Below, piece by piece: positions 24,778 through 34,154 of a DNA stretch of 64,000 nucleotides. Source of the DNA: JBFWWP01 sp050246115 (GTDB lineage: Bacteria; Planctomycetota; UBA8108; UBA1146; JAJFFE01). The translations under genes were made by a program, and so were the position numbers. The stretch lies in contig JBFWWP010000012.1 of the NCBI GenBank assembly GCA_050246115.1, forward strand, positions 1 through 64,000. Direction: 5' to 3'. Within the stretch, counting starts at the first letter, position 1. Every line of letters starts with the position of its first letter. A model generated the notes under the pieces. The model had not been told where the DNA came from. It made no database searches and worked only from the letters and a program-made list of their open reading frames with translations.

Positions 24778-26760
24778 ATGAGTTCGAGTACCAAGTGCTT
24801 CGTGGCCGTGGTGGCCCTGGCGGCGATGATTCTCGTGCCGCTTGCGGTCCTGGCAACACCCAAGCCGGCGGTTGACTGGACCCTGGTCAAAGTCGGCGAC
24901 AACGTCGTGGTGCAGAAGCGGGGCGGCGGCACCGTCGAGGGGGAGGTCGTCGAGCTGTCCGCGACCACCATCGTCATCAAGGCGAAGTTCGGCAAGTTCC
25001 CCGTGGCCAAGGACGACGTCGAATCGCTGCAGGTGCGCAAGTCGAACAGCGATCTCTACCGTGAGCGTGCGGCCAAGTGCAAGTCTGCCGGCGACTGGTT
25101 CTCGTTGGCCGAGTGGGCGCGGGGGTTGGGCGAACTGGATCTCGCGGACGAGGCTTACCGCAAGACCGTGCAGCTCGAGCCCGACCACGCCGAGGCGCGC
25201 GCCGCTCTCGGCCAGGTGCAACACGAGGGCGAGTGGATGACGCTCGAAGAAGCCATGCGCAAGCAAGGCAAAGAGCGCGGGCGTGACGGCGAGTGGCGTA
25301 CCCCGGAAGAGAACGAGGCCCTCGAACGTGCGGCGAAAGAGAAGAGCAACGAGAAGCTGCGGGCCGAAAAGCGGCGCGGGCAGAAGGAACTCGAGCTCGA
25401 GTACCTGGGACGGCCGTGGGGCGAAGTCGCCGCCATCGAGACCAAGAACTACCGGGTTTTTTGCAACTCGACCGAAGAAGTAGCGCGCAACTACGCACGG
25501 ATCATGGAACTGCTGCACGAGAAGTACAGCTACATCTTCGGTAAGCTCCCGGTCTACCGGCAGGGCAAGGGCAACGTCTACGTTCACGCGAACCACCGCC
25601 AGTTCATGGACATGACGGGCAGCAACGAGGGAATCGGCGGTTTCTACAAACCCTGGAATGGCGACGTTACCGCCTACCACGGTTCCTTCGGTACCACCGG
25701 CAGCACCTACGAGGTCTTGGCCCACGAGGGCACGCACCAGTTCGAAGGGTTCATTCTCAAGGACTTCCGCGCTTGTCCCATGTGGATCATCGAGGGCCTG
25801 GCCGTCTTCTTCGGTGACGGGTCCGAGTTGGGCAAGAACGACATCGAGGTCGGAGTGATCCCGCAGGATCGTCTCGAGAACCTACGTCGCTTCATCCAAG
25901 AAGACATGCGCGCGTGGCGCCTCGACCACTTCTGCCTGCAAGGCCAGCCGTATCCTGGTGCCTTCTACGCGTCGGCGTGGGGGATCATCTACTGGTGCTT
26001 GTGGGGCGACAAGATCAAGGAAGCGCCCAAGGCCCACAATGGCGAAGGAGTGCGTCTGTTCGAGGAGTACCTCGTTCACGTCACCGAGGCCACGGGGCCG
26101 TGTGACTACGTCAAGGAACTCGATCTGTTCAAGAAGCTGCTTCTGCAACACACCAAGTTCTCGTCCGTCGCCGACTGGGAAGAGAGCTACAAGGAGTGGA
26201 TCCTGAAGTTGCCCGTGAAGGAGCTGGGTCAGAAGAAGGGCTCTCGCTGGGTCAGTGAGAAGCTGGCCATGGAAGTCACGAAACCTGGCCCGTATCGGTG
26301 GTTGAAGTCATTGGACCGGCGCGGGCGCTACGAAGTCGTGGCGTTCGACAAGGGCGGCAAGGACTTGAGGCGGATCTCGACGTATTGTTGGCCCAACGAC
26401 GCCAAGGCCGAACTGAGCCCCGCGGCAGTGAAGCAATTGGGCAGCACCCTGTTCACGTCGGTCGAGCACGAGTACCAGGACGAGTCTGCCGACGAGGGCT
26501 ACGTCATCCGTGAGAATCACGGCTACGAGACCGTCGAGTTCGCCGGCACCGGTGTCGCGGTGAAGGGGCAGGACTCGACGATCGGTGGCAACGACGCGGC
26601 CAGTGCCAGCTCGGAGTCCACCACGAGGACCAAGTTCCGCGTCGTGTTCTACGTCGCCTTCGATCGGATCTATGCCAACGTCTTGGAAGCCGACCTCGAT
26701 GCCTACGACGCCGAGGCGCCGACGTTCGACCGGTACCTGAAAGAGTTCAAGCACGACTAG
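24778..26760 (+). CDS. DUF1570-type exported metallopeptidase-like protein, paralogue 1
   Basis: 660 aa from the ATG at 24778 (AGAGG 8 nt upstream). A signal peptide (about 1-27) ends near LATPKP. A short SH3-like beta segment (GTVEGEVVELSATTIVIKAK) and a TPR-like helix pair (ARGLGELDLADEAYRKTVQL) follow. The DUF1570 domain starts near 215 and contains the zinc-peptidase-like motif HEGTHQ (316-321), with Glu-339 in WIIEGLAVFFGDG as a likely third ligand. The C-terminal half has Trp-rich helical and beta parts. DUF1570 proteins are, to my recollection, abundant in planctomycetes; peptidase activity is inferred from the HExxH-like motif. It is tandem with a paralogue, and both precede a two-component system. 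Confidence 0.8.
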   Translation: MSSSTKCFVAVVALAAMILVPLAVLATPKPAVDWTLVKVGDNVVVQKRGGGTVEGEVVELSATTIVIKAKFGKFPVAKDDVESLQVRKSNSDLYRERAAKCKSAGDWFSLAEWARGLGELDLADEAYRKTVQLEPDHAEARAALGQVQHEGEWMTLEEAMRKQGKERGRDGEWRTPEENEALERAAKEKSNEKLRAEKRRGQKELELEYLGRPWGEVAAIETKNYRVFCNSTEEVARNYARIMELLHEKYSYIFGKLPVYRQGKGNVYVHANHRQFMDMTGSNEGIGGFYKPWNGDVTAYHGSFGTTGSTYEVLAHEGTHQFEGFILKDFRACPMWIIEGLAVFFGDGSELGKNDIEVGVIPQDRLENLRRFIQEDMRAWRLDHFCLQGQPYPGAFYASAWGIIYWCLWGDKIKEAPKAHNGEGVRLFEEYLVHVTEATGPCDYVKELDLFKKLLLQHTKFSSVADWEESYKEWILKLPVKELGQKKGSRWVSEKLAMEVTKPGPYRWLKSLDRRGRYEVVAFDKGGKDLRRISTYCWPNDAKAELSPAAVKQLGSTLFTSVEHEYQDESADEGYVIRENHGYETVEFAGTGVAVKGQDSTIGGNDAASASSESTTRTKFRVVFYVAFDRIYANVLEADLDAYDAEAPTFDRYLKEFKHD

Positions 26761-26822
26761 TCCCGAATCAAGCGCATTCACGAGCAACTCCGTTTGGCGC
26801 TGGCGCTTTGGCGCAGCCACGA

Positions 26823-26840
26823 GGGGCTTTGCGAAACCCC
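26823..26840 (+). terminator. short stem-loop between the DUF1570 genes
   Basis: GGGGCTTTGCGAAACCCC can fold with a single C bulge: GGGG/CCCC plus TTT/AAA around a GCG loop. It lies about 62 nt after the first DUF1570 stop and 92 nt before the next start. It could terminate or attenuate transcription between the paralogues. There is no T-tract. Confidence 0.35.
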
Positions 26841-26931
26841 CCGGGCTTTCGGGAACGCTCGCGTGTCCGCAGCACCGCCGCGGATCGCAGCCTCGCGCAC
26901 GGTTCGGGCTTCGAGGAAGGTTCGTCTGAGC

Positions 26932-29088
26932 ATGGTCGCATCACGTTGGGCGCTGCGCAGCGCCGTCTACTCCATGACCGGCGCCGCGGTCTGGTTGCTG
27001 CTGTCGGTCCAGGGCTGGGTCGCACCCGGTTCGAGCGCTCGCGGCCAAGGCGGCGTGGCTCCGGCGCTGGCTCAGTCCGAAACCCAACAACGGGCCGTCG
27101 TCGTGCTGAAGGATGGTACCGAGCTGACCGGTGAAATCATCGAGGAGACCGACGAGACCATAGTGCTGCGGTCGGCGTTTGGACGTTCGACGATCCAGAA
27201 GTCGCGCATCAAGGAGATCAAGCGGGGCACGAACCCTCTGCGCGAGGAGTTCGAAGAGCGCTATGTGCGGGCTGCGACCAGCGTCACCCAATTGTTCCAG
27301 CTCGCCCAGTGGGCGCTCGAGAACAACCTCGTCGTCGAGCAACGGCGGGCGCTCGGCAAGATCCTCGAACTGGACCCGAACCACCAGGGTGCGCGCAAGG
27401 CGTTGGGGCACGCGCGGCTCGACGGCGTATGGCTCGACGAACAACGAGTCGTCGAGCTACTGCGACAGGGCTATGCGCTCGAGGGCTTGGAGTTGGTCAA
27501 GAAGGCGGGCGCAGGTGGCACTGGCGCTGGCGCCTCGGGATCCGGGACGAACCCCGGCGGGACCGGGGGGGCTGGCGCAGGGCCAGCTCCGACTCCGCAA
27601 CCGACCATCAAGCGGGAGCGGCGTGAGCTGACCCCAGCCGAGAAAGCCGCGGCCGAGAAGGCGCGAGAGGCGAACCGGAAGGCCGCGGAGAAGTACCGAC
27701 GCAAGAAGGAGCTCGAGTACAAGGGCGTGCCCTGGGAGAAGGCCTGGAAGATTCGGAGCGAGGTCTACGACGTCACCTGCAACTCCACGAAGGAAGTCGC
27801 CGATACTTACCGCGTGATCATGGATGGGTTGTACGCCAAGCTCATCACGAGGTTGCAGCAGCGGCAAGTCCGCGGTGGCCGCATGCCGGTCTTCATCTAT
27901 CGCAACCGCGAGGAGTTTCTGCTGCGAACCGGCCAGCGGGAGGGCGTCGGCGGATTCTACAACCGAATTACGCAAGAGCTCCACGGGTACCACGGCACCT
28001 TCGGGCTCACCGGCTCGACCTTCAGTGTCTTGGCCCATGAAGGAACCCACCAAGTCCAGGGGCGGGTACTCGGTGCCCAGCGCATGGCAGAGCTGCCGAT
28101 CTGGTTGATCGAGGGCACCGCCGTGTACTTCGGCGATGGTGCGAAGCTCGACTACCGGAAGAAAGACATCGTCACGGGGTTGATCCCGCGTGATCGGCTC
28201 TTTCACATCCAAGACAAGATGCGCAAAGGCACCCACGAGCCGCTTCGCACTCTGATCGCGTTGCCGCAGGCACGGTACGGGGGCAGCCAGTACGCCGACG
28301 GTTGGTCGTTGGTGCACTTCTTGTTCAACGACAAGGAAGGCTACAAGCTGATCGGGGCTTACTGGCTCGCGGGCAGCGAACGGCGCGTCACGGCAACCGA
28401 CTTCGTCACGCTTGCCGAACGTCATTTCGGGAGCATGGAAGAACTCGAGCGGAAGTGGATCCAGCACACTCTCGCTCTCGTGCCGGAGGATGCGGGAACC
28501 GTCGAGGATGATGGCTACTTCTCGTCGGACGATTTTGGTTTCGAGATTCGGCTCCCGGCTCCGGACTGGGAGTTCGTCTTGAACACCGGCGACAACGCGA
28601 CTCTGGTCAAGATGGTGCTTCCGGGAACGGACGCCGCGATCGAGGTTCGATTCCTGAACAATGACGCGGCCGCCGACCCCAACGTCTATGTCGATGGCGT
28701 GGTGAAGGCGGCGCAGGCCACGTACGGCGAGGTCGTTCGGGCGAAGACGACCATCAACGGACTCAGCGGGTTCGTCCTGGACTACTCGGACCCCGTACCG
28801 GCACCTCCGAAGAAGGAGGACCCGAAGGCCGAACCGAAGGGCGACGAGCCAAAAGGGGCCGGGCCGGGGGGGCCGGAGCCTGCTGGGGGGGGCGAGGCTG
28901 CGAAGCCCGAGGTGCCCGTCGATCAGGTCAAGGGACCCCGCAAACGCTACCGATCCTACTTGATCGTGGACCTCACCAAAGCCGTCATTGTTCGATGCTC
29001 GGTTCGGTTCGAGGATTTCACGGCCCTGGAGGGAGACTTCCAGGCGGCCGCCGACTCCCTCGAGTTGGTCTCGCGCAACCGCTGGTAA
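26932..29088 (+). CDS. DUF1570-type exported metallopeptidase-like protein, paralogue 2
   Basis: 718 aa from the ATG at 26932; an internal ATG at 26974 is an alternative. A hydrophobic signal (AVWLLLSVQGWVAP) is followed by the same SH3-like segment (ELTGEIIEETDETIVLRSAF) and TPR-like helices as paralogue 1. A Gly/Ala/Pro-rich linker (about 193-224) comes next, then a Lys/Glu/Ala-rich helix (235-262). The DUF1570 core has HEGTHQ (369-374) and Glu-394 in WLIEGTAVYFGDG. Unlike paralogue 1, the C-terminus carries a beta-rich domain (FGFEIRLPAPDWEFVLN) split by a low-complexity Pro/Lys/Gly stretch before the final beta strands. It is probably periplasmic or surface exposed. Confidence 0.8.
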   Translation: MVASRWALRSAVYSMTGAAVWLLLSVQGWVAPGSSARGQGGVAPALAQSETQQRAVVVLKDGTELTGEIIEETDETIVLRSAFGRSTIQKSRIKEIKRGTNPLREEFEERYVRAATSVTQLFQLAQWALENNLVVEQRRALGKILELDPNHQGARKALGHARLDGVWLDEQRVVELLRQGYALEGLELVKKAGAGGTGAGASGSGTNPGGTGGAGAGPAPTPQPTIKRERRELTPAEKAAAEKAREANRKAAEKYRRKKELEYKGVPWEKAWKIRSEVYDVTCNSTKEVADTYRVIMDGLYAKLITRLQQRQVRGGRMPVFIYRNREEFLLRTGQREGVGGFYNRITQELHGYHGTFGLTGSTFSVLAHEGTHQVQGRVLGAQRMAELPIWLIEGTAVYFGDGAKLDYRKKDIVTGLIPRDRLFHIQDKMRKGTHEPLRTLIALPQARYGGSQYADGWSLVHFLFNDKEGYKLIGAYWLAGSERRVTATDFVTLAERHFGSMEELERKWIQHTLALVPEDAGTVEDDGYFSSDDFGFEIRLPAPDWEFVLNTGDNATLVKMVLPGTDAAIEVRFLNNDAAADPNVYVDGVVKAAQATYGEVVRAKTTINGLSGFVLDYSDPVPAPPKKEDPKAEPKGDEPKGAGPGGPEPAGGGEAAKPEVPVDQVKGPRKRYRSYLIVDLTKAVIVRCSVRFEDFTALEGDFQAAADSLELVSRNRW

Positions 29089-29267
29089 TCTTGTGCTCGC
29101 GGTCCGATCGGAGACCGGGTTCGACGGCGGGGCGCCGAGAAGCTGGAGGCGGACTGCGCGCTCGAGTCGCGGAGGCGCTTAGCAAGCGGTGGCGTGCGCC
29201 GCGGCACCGTTCGACTTCATGAAGAGCGAAGCCACCTACCCCGTGCCAGGGGGGCGAGATCCAACCC

Positions 29268-31085
29268 ATGCGCCGTGACTGGTTCCGTTTCGATCCGGCA
29301 ACACTGCTCGCGGTCCTCCTCGTGGGGCTGGTACCTCCGCTGTTGCTGGTGCTGATCTCCTACCTGTATCTCCAGGCGATGACCTTTCCCTTGTACGACC
29401 TGGTCCGTGCGCCGCATCGCCAGCATGTGATCGAGCGTTGCGCCGAGCTCGATCACGCGTTTCGTGCTTGGCAGGAGACACTGGCGACGGCATTGCTCAA
29501 CGCGCTCGAGCCACCGCCGCTGCCCGGGCCGGTCCCAACCGAACCGGAGTTCAGGGATGCGGATCTGATCGACAGCCTAACGCAGCACGTCGGGGCCGGA
29601 CCGGCCGCGGACCCGGAAGTGCTTCCCCGCTCGATCCGTGAGCCTGCCGAGGCGATCCTGGCTTCGATTGCCCACGACGGGCGTGCCTCCGAACCGGCCT
29701 GGGCGGCGCTGACCGCGCTGCCGGTTGCGTTGGAGGATCCGATGGGGTTTTCGTATGCGGTCGAGGCGGCTGTGGCTCGGCGCGCGCCGCTGCCGTCCGA
29801 GCAGGAGGTCGAGTTCCTGCGCGCCGCCGCCACGTTGGATGTCCAGACGGTTCAGGCCTACCGGGATGCGTGTGGCGATGCGATTCGGGTGACGGGGTTG
29901 CCGGTGCCGGTTCGCTTCGCGTTGGGAACCTGCGACCTTGCGCCCGGCGGCGCAGAACTCTCGGCGAACGGTGCGCTTCGTCTCGCCGTCGCCACGAACA
30001 GCGGTGGGGTACTCGCGTGTGAGGTGCGCGCCGACGAACTGCTGCCACGACTGATGGAGCGGCTCGATCGCCACGGAACTGCCGCACCAGGGGCTTTCGT
30101 ACGCCTGGAGCCGATCCGGCTGAACGCGGACACTCCCTCGCCCGAGTCAGCGGGCAACGCGGGCGACTCCGAGCGGGTATGGGCCGAACGACCCCTGGCG
30201 ATGCCGTTCCAAGACCGCTGGCAGTTGGTCTCGGGCAGTCGCGGTACGGAAGCCCTGAACCCGTTGGTCTTCCTGAATCGCCTCGAGGGGATTCACTACC
30301 TTTGGGGCGGCGTCGGTGTCTTGGCGTTGTGTCTGGTCGGCAGTCTGTTCCTCGCGGGAGTGGTCGCTCGCCGCGTGGAGCTGTCGCGGCGCAAGGACAC
30401 CTTCCTCCGCTTGGTGTCGCACGAACTCCGGACGCCCATCTCGTCGATCTCGATGCTGGCGGAGACTTTGGCTCTGCGACGGGTCCGCGACGAGGACGAG
30501 CAGCAGCTATTCCTGCGGCAAATGCAGGCCGAGACCGTGCGTCTGGGGGACCTGGTAGAGCGCGTGCTGGAGTTCGGTCGATCGAGCTCGGGCCGAGCGG
30601 GAGCGCGTGAGGTGGTCACCGATCCGGGCGAACTCGTGGAGGATGTCGTACGACGTTTCCGAGAGCGGGTGACCGATGGGCACGAGGTAGCCCTCCGGAA
30701 CGCGCAGACGTTTCACCCGGTACTTCTCGACCGCGACGCGATTGGTGGGGTCGTGATGAACCTGCTCAGCAATGCCCAGAAGCATTCGCCCCAAGACACC
30801 GCGATCGAAGTCACCGTCGGAGAGGAAAGCCGCCACTTGTTCGTGCAGGTCCGGGATCATGGGTCCGGCATTCGCCGGCGTGACCTCCGGCGGATCTTCC
30901 GACCCTTCGAACGCGGTTCCGTGGGCGCGGGTGCACCCGGGTTCGGCCTGGGGTTGGCCTATTGCCGTGAGGTAGCGAGCCAACATGGCGGTAAGATCAG
31001 GGTCAGAAGCCGGGTGGGAGAGGGGAGTTCCTTCACGCTCGAGATTCCCCTCGTTCGGCGAAGGAGAGGTCAAGCCATTGGTTGA
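29268..31085 (+). CDS. membrane sensor histidine kinase
   Basis: 605 aa. An N-terminal membrane helix (TLLAVLLVGLVPPLLLVLISYLYLQ) and a second near 344-365 (LWGGVGVLALCLVGSLFLAGVV) enclose a ~300-residue extracytoplasmic sensor region of no recognised family. The cytoplasmic part has the HisKA H-box VSHELRTPISSISMLAETL with phospho-acceptor His-385. The HATPase_c N box follows (GGVVMNLLSNAQKHS), with G boxes DHGSGIRRRD and GFGLGLAYCREV. No HAMP domain is obvious. The response regulator start overlaps its stop by 8 bp, so both are one unit. Context suggests it senses an envelope condition handled by the DUF1570 proteins upstream, an inference. Confidence 0.9.
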   Translation: MRRDWFRFDPATLLAVLLVGLVPPLLLVLISYLYLQAMTFPLYDLVRAPHRQHVIERCAELDHAFRAWQETLATALLNALEPPPLPGPVPTEPEFRDADLIDSLTQHVGAGPAADPEVLPRSIREPAEAILASIAHDGRASEPAWAALTALPVALEDPMGFSYAVEAAVARRAPLPSEQEVEFLRAAATLDVQTVQAYRDACGDAIRVTGLPVPVRFALGTCDLAPGGAELSANGALRLAVATNSGGVLACEVRADELLPRLMERLDRHGTAAPGAFVRLEPIRLNADTPSPESAGNAGDSERVWAERPLAMPFQDRWQLVSGSRGTEALNPLVFLNRLEGIHYLWGGVGVLALCLVGSLFLAGVVARRVELSRRKDTFLRLVSHELRTPISSISMLAETLALRRVRDEDEQQLFLRQMQAETVRLGDLVERVLEFGRSSSGRAGAREVVTDPGELVEDVVRRFRERVTDGHEVALRNAQTFHPVLLDRDAIGGVVMNLLSNAQKHSPQDTAIEVTVGEESRHLFVQVRDHGSGIRRRDLRRIFRPFERGSVGAGAPGFGLGLAYCREVASQHGGKIRVRSRVGEGSSFTLEIPLVRRRRGQAIG

Positions 31086-31773
31086 TCGCGTTTTGGTCGT
31101 CGAAGACGACCCGGGAATCCTGCTGGGGCTGGTACGCAACCTCGAGTTCGAAGGCTACGACGTCGTGTCCGGACGTACCGGGGAAGAGGGCTTGCGGTGG
31201 GCGCTCGACCGCCCTTGCGATGCGATCATTCTCGACGTCATGCTGCCCGACATGAGCGGCTTCGAGGTGTGCCGCCTCATTCGACGCGAGGGGATCCAGT
31301 CGCCGGTGTTGTTCCTGAGTGCGCGCGGCGAAGAGCGCGACAAGGTCCAAGGGTTGCAGCTTGGAGGCGATGACTACATCACCAAGCCGTTCGGGGTGCG
31401 TGAGCTTCTCGCTCGCGTCGAAGCGGCGCTGCGACGGTCGCGCATTCACGAGGGTACCGACCGCCCCTACCGCTTCGGAGCGTTCGAGATCGACTTCACC
31501 CAGCGGCGGCTGTTTCACCAAGATCAGACCATCGACATCACGGATCGGGAGTTCACGCTGCTGTCGTACTTGGTCCGCAACTCGGAGCGTGCGCTGTCGC
31601 GCGAGCGTATCCTGCAAGAGGTTTGGGGCTACGGGTACGAAGGGACGGCTCGCACCATCGACAACTTCATCACGCGTTTGCGCCGTAAGCTCGAGCGGGA
31701 CCCGCGCCGGCCCCGCCTCATCCTCACGGTGCGGGGACACGGGTATCGCTTCTCGCCGGCGGGCGCGACGTGA
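31078..31773 (+). CDS. OmpR/PhoB-family response regulator
   Basis: 231 aa from the TTG at 31078, selected because GGAGAGG lies about 8 nt upstream and the product then begins directly at the receiver domain (VDRVLVVEDDPGILLGLVRN). Receiver residues: acidic pair D10/D11, phospho-acceptor Asp-53 (IILDVMLPDMSGFE) and the conserved Lys in DDYITKPFGVREL. The C-terminal winged helix (FTLLSYLVRNSERALSRERI; TARTIDNFITRLRRKLERDP; TVRGHGYRFSP) binds DNA. It is co-expressed with the histidine kinase and coupled to the next gene by a GTGA overlap. The target promoters are unknown; the shared block at 24401/26766 is a candidate to test. Confidence 0.95.
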   Translation: MVDRVLVVEDDPGILLGLVRNLEFEGYDVVSGRTGEEGLRWALDRPCDAIILDVMLPDMSGFEVCRLIRREGIQSPVLFLSARGEERDKVQGLQLGGDDYITKPFGVRELLARVEAALRRSRIHEGTDRPYRFGAFEIDFTQRRLFHQDQTIDITDREFTLLSYLVRNSERALSRERILQEVWGYGYEGTARTIDNFITRLRRKLERDPRRPRLILTVRGHGYRFSPAGAT

Positions 31774-33176
31774 GGTTCCGGGCATGGGCCTTCGGAGCCG
31801 CCGTTGGCGCGGTCGTGATCGTCGGCGCCAGCCTCGGTCCGAGCCGGTCGTATGCCGACGTAGCGACTTTGCGCGAGGCCTGGGTCTTGCACCGCTTGCA
31901 GGGGCAACCCGATCGGGCGAGTGCGGTGTACCGGCGGCTGCACGAGGACGAACTCGCCGCACCCGATCTGCGTTGTCGCGCTGCGATCGGACTCGGGTTG
32001 ATCGAGCGCGATGGGGGTGAAGAGCGCGCCGCTCTCGAGTGGTTCGAACGGGCAAGCCGGGTACCCGGCGCCGGGCAGCGCTGGGTCAGGAGTGCGCTCG
32101 ACGAGATCGCCGCCATTCGTCGTGGTCTCGAGTCCGAGGCGGATCCGCACTTGCCCCTGGATCTGGAGACGCAAGTGGGTGACCTCGAGCGCGACGTTGC
32201 CACCTATCGGGTTCTGATCGAGGAGCGCGATCAAGAGTTGGGGCGGCGTGACGCCATCATTCAGCGCCTGCGGGACAGCCACGAAGGCGCCGAGCGTGCC
32301 CGCGACATTCAGGCAGAGTTGAATCGCAGCCGTGCGGCGCAGTTCCTGGAGTCCATCGCCGAACGCGAGAAGGAGACCCAGCGGGTCACGCGCCACCTGG
32401 TCGCGGCCGCGCTGGCGCGCGCGATGGAGCACATGAGCGAGGGGCGCGGGGTGTTTGCCTACAACGAGGTCAAGCGGGCGTTGGAGATCGATCCCCTCAA
32501 CCGCGGAGCGAAGGATCTGGAGGCCCGTTGCCGCGCGCTCATGGCGCAGTCCACCAGCGAACGGTCGCTCGTGCGAACGAGTCAGGCCACCGCGAAGAGC
32601 CCGCGACCCGAGTTGGTCGTGGAGGTGATGAGCGCCTATCTCGAAGAGGGAAAGCGGCTCTACCGCAAAGGGCGCATCGTGGGGGCGATCGGCGCCTTCG
32701 AACGTGTGCTCGAGGAGTACGCGAACTCACCCACGGCGCTGACCGAGGAACAGCTGTCGACGATCGTCGCGCCAGCCGAGCACTACCTCAAAGGGTGCTT
32801 CGAAGACCGCGGCGCGGCGGCGGACACGCTGCGGCTCCGGGCGCGCCGCAGTGACCTGCTCGCCGCGGTCCAGGAGGGCGCGAGTCGGATCCTCGAACAG
32901 CAAAGAGCCCTCGATCAGATCGACTCGAGCCTCGAGCAGATCCTGGTCCGCGATCCGGAGGAGGGGATCCGGAGCGCGGCGTCCGAGGCCGCAACCCAAC
33001 TCCGCGAAGGCGTCGAGGCCATGGAGAAGGGCAGCATGCGCGAGGCCCGTCTGGCGTTTCGGGATGTGTTGATCGTCCTGAACTGGTTCCCGGCGCTGGA
33101 CCCGGACCAGCAACTGCGGGGTGAGGTCACCGAGCTCCTGCAAGAACTCGAGGCGCTGGGCCCGCGCGAGCCGTGA
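31770..33176 (+). CDS. exported coiled-coil/TPR protein of the two-component operon
   Basis: 468 aa from a GTG that overlaps the regulator stop (GTGA). A signal peptide (about 1-29, ending SRSYA-D) precedes a TPR-like region (REAWVLHRLQGQPDRASAVY). A charged coiled coil (LERDVATYRVLIEERDQELG and following heptads, about 135-210) follows, then more helical repeats with TPR spacing (AYLEEGKRLYRKGRIVGAIG; FERVLEEYANSP). It is probably a periplasmic scaffold. Its place downstream of the kinase and regulator suggests it is an auxiliary or output component. No specific family is recognised. Confidence 0.7.
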   Translation: MRFRAWAFGAAVGAVVIVGASLGPSRSYADVATLREAWVLHRLQGQPDRASAVYRRLHEDELAAPDLRCRAAIGLGLIERDGGEERAALEWFERASRVPGAGQRWVRSALDEIAAIRRGLESEADPHLPLDLETQVGDLERDVATYRVLIEERDQELGRRDAIIQRLRDSHEGAERARDIQAELNRSRAAQFLESIAEREKETQRVTRHLVAAALARAMEHMSEGRGVFAYNEVKRALEIDPLNRGAKDLEARCRALMAQSTSERSLVRTSQATAKSPRPELVVEVMSAYLEEGKRLYRKGRIVGAIGAFERVLEEYANSPTALTEEQLSTIVAPAEHYLKGCFEDRGAAADTLRLRARRSDLLAAVQEGASRILEQQRALDQIDSSLEQILVRDPEEGIRSAASEAATQLREGVEAMEKGSMREARLAFRDVLIVLNWFPALDPDQQLRGEVTELLQELEALGPREP

Positions 33177-33261
33177 CCGACGGGAACCGCGGGCTTCCCC
33201 CTCGCGCGGAGGCCGGCAGCGCTTCCGCTCGGCAGCCGACGCTCCTCCACCGCTCCGTCGT

Positions 33262-33972
33262 TCAGCGCAGCCGTACCCGGATCTTTGCGTCGAGGACTTC
33301 GATCGGGCCGAGACGCTCGAGCCGACGGTCCAGAGTCGGGTGGTAGCGCAGTAAGCGCTCCATCGTCGCGGCGAGCGCGGGCCCGGTGCCGGCCGTCGGT
33401 GCCGCGACCTCCTCCGACCCTCCAACGCGGTACCGGTGAATGCCGACTCGCTCGGGTTCGGTGCGGTCGAGGGTGCCGGACACGTCGGCCTCGGCATTCA
33501 GGAAGCGCCCCGCCAGCAATCCGGCCGGGAAGCCGAGGCCGGATGGAACTTCCAGGGAAGTCTGCACGCGCAGCACGCCTGGCGACACGAACCGGCACCG
33601 GAAGGCGCTCCGAGGTCCGGCCTCCGACGAGGTGCGCAGCCAGAAACTGACCAAGGCTTCGAATTCCGGCGCTTCGCACTCGAGCGCGGTGCCCTCGCGG
33701 GCGGCGCGGGTGAGGTTCCGCGCCACGGCCGCCCCGTCCTCGTCGCTCGCCGGGGAGTCGGTGAGATCGAGCGGACTCGAGCTGAAGAACTGGGAGGAGA
33801 CACCCGCGAAGACCCCAAGGAGCACGCCCAGTCCGAGCACGACGATGACCAGGAAGCAGCCCAGGCATCGCCACCAGGTAATGAGCTGGAGCGCCCGGCT
33901 CGGGGGCAGGGACTCAGGTTCCGGGACGGTGCCAGGGTCGGTGGACCCCACCGGGTGCGAGGGTGTCGACAT
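33262..33972 (-). CDS. hypothetical single-pass membrane protein
   Basis: 236 aa from the ATG at 33972; the frame stays open upstream to 34086 but without signal-like residues. An N-terminal cytoplasmic Pro-rich tail (about 30 residues) precedes one strong membrane helix (CLGCFLVIVVLGLGVLLGVF) and an extracytoplasmic domain of ~170 residues with alternating strands (FRCRFVSPGVLRVQTSLEVP), ending ...LDAKIRVRLR. I see no known family. It diverges from the glutamate dehydrogenase gene and converges on the TPR gene. Confidence 0.6.
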   Translation of the reverse strand: MSTPSHPVGSTDPGTVPEPESLPPSRALQLITWWRCLGCFLVIVVLGLGVLLGVFAGVSSQFFSSSPLDLTDSPASDEDGAAVARNLTRAAREGTALECEAPEFEALVSFWLRTSSEAGPRSAFRCRFVSPGVLRVQTSLEVPSGLGFPAGLLAGRFLNAEADVSGTLDRTEPERVGIHRYRVGGSEEVAAPTAGTGPALAATMERLLRYHPTLDRRLERLGPIEVLDAKIRVRLR

Positions 33973-34154
33973 GCCGGCCGATTGTGCCGGCAAGCGTCCA
34001 AAAAATCCCCAGGGAGCTTCCCTGGAATCTGCCGAATCGCTACATCGACGCGTGGGTTTGGCGGCACCGAGGAGGCCTTTGCCCACGCCGGTGGGTGACG
34101 AGTGGGGTCGTCACTGTACCGTGAGACCGCTCCCGCGACGAGGACGAGAGTTCC

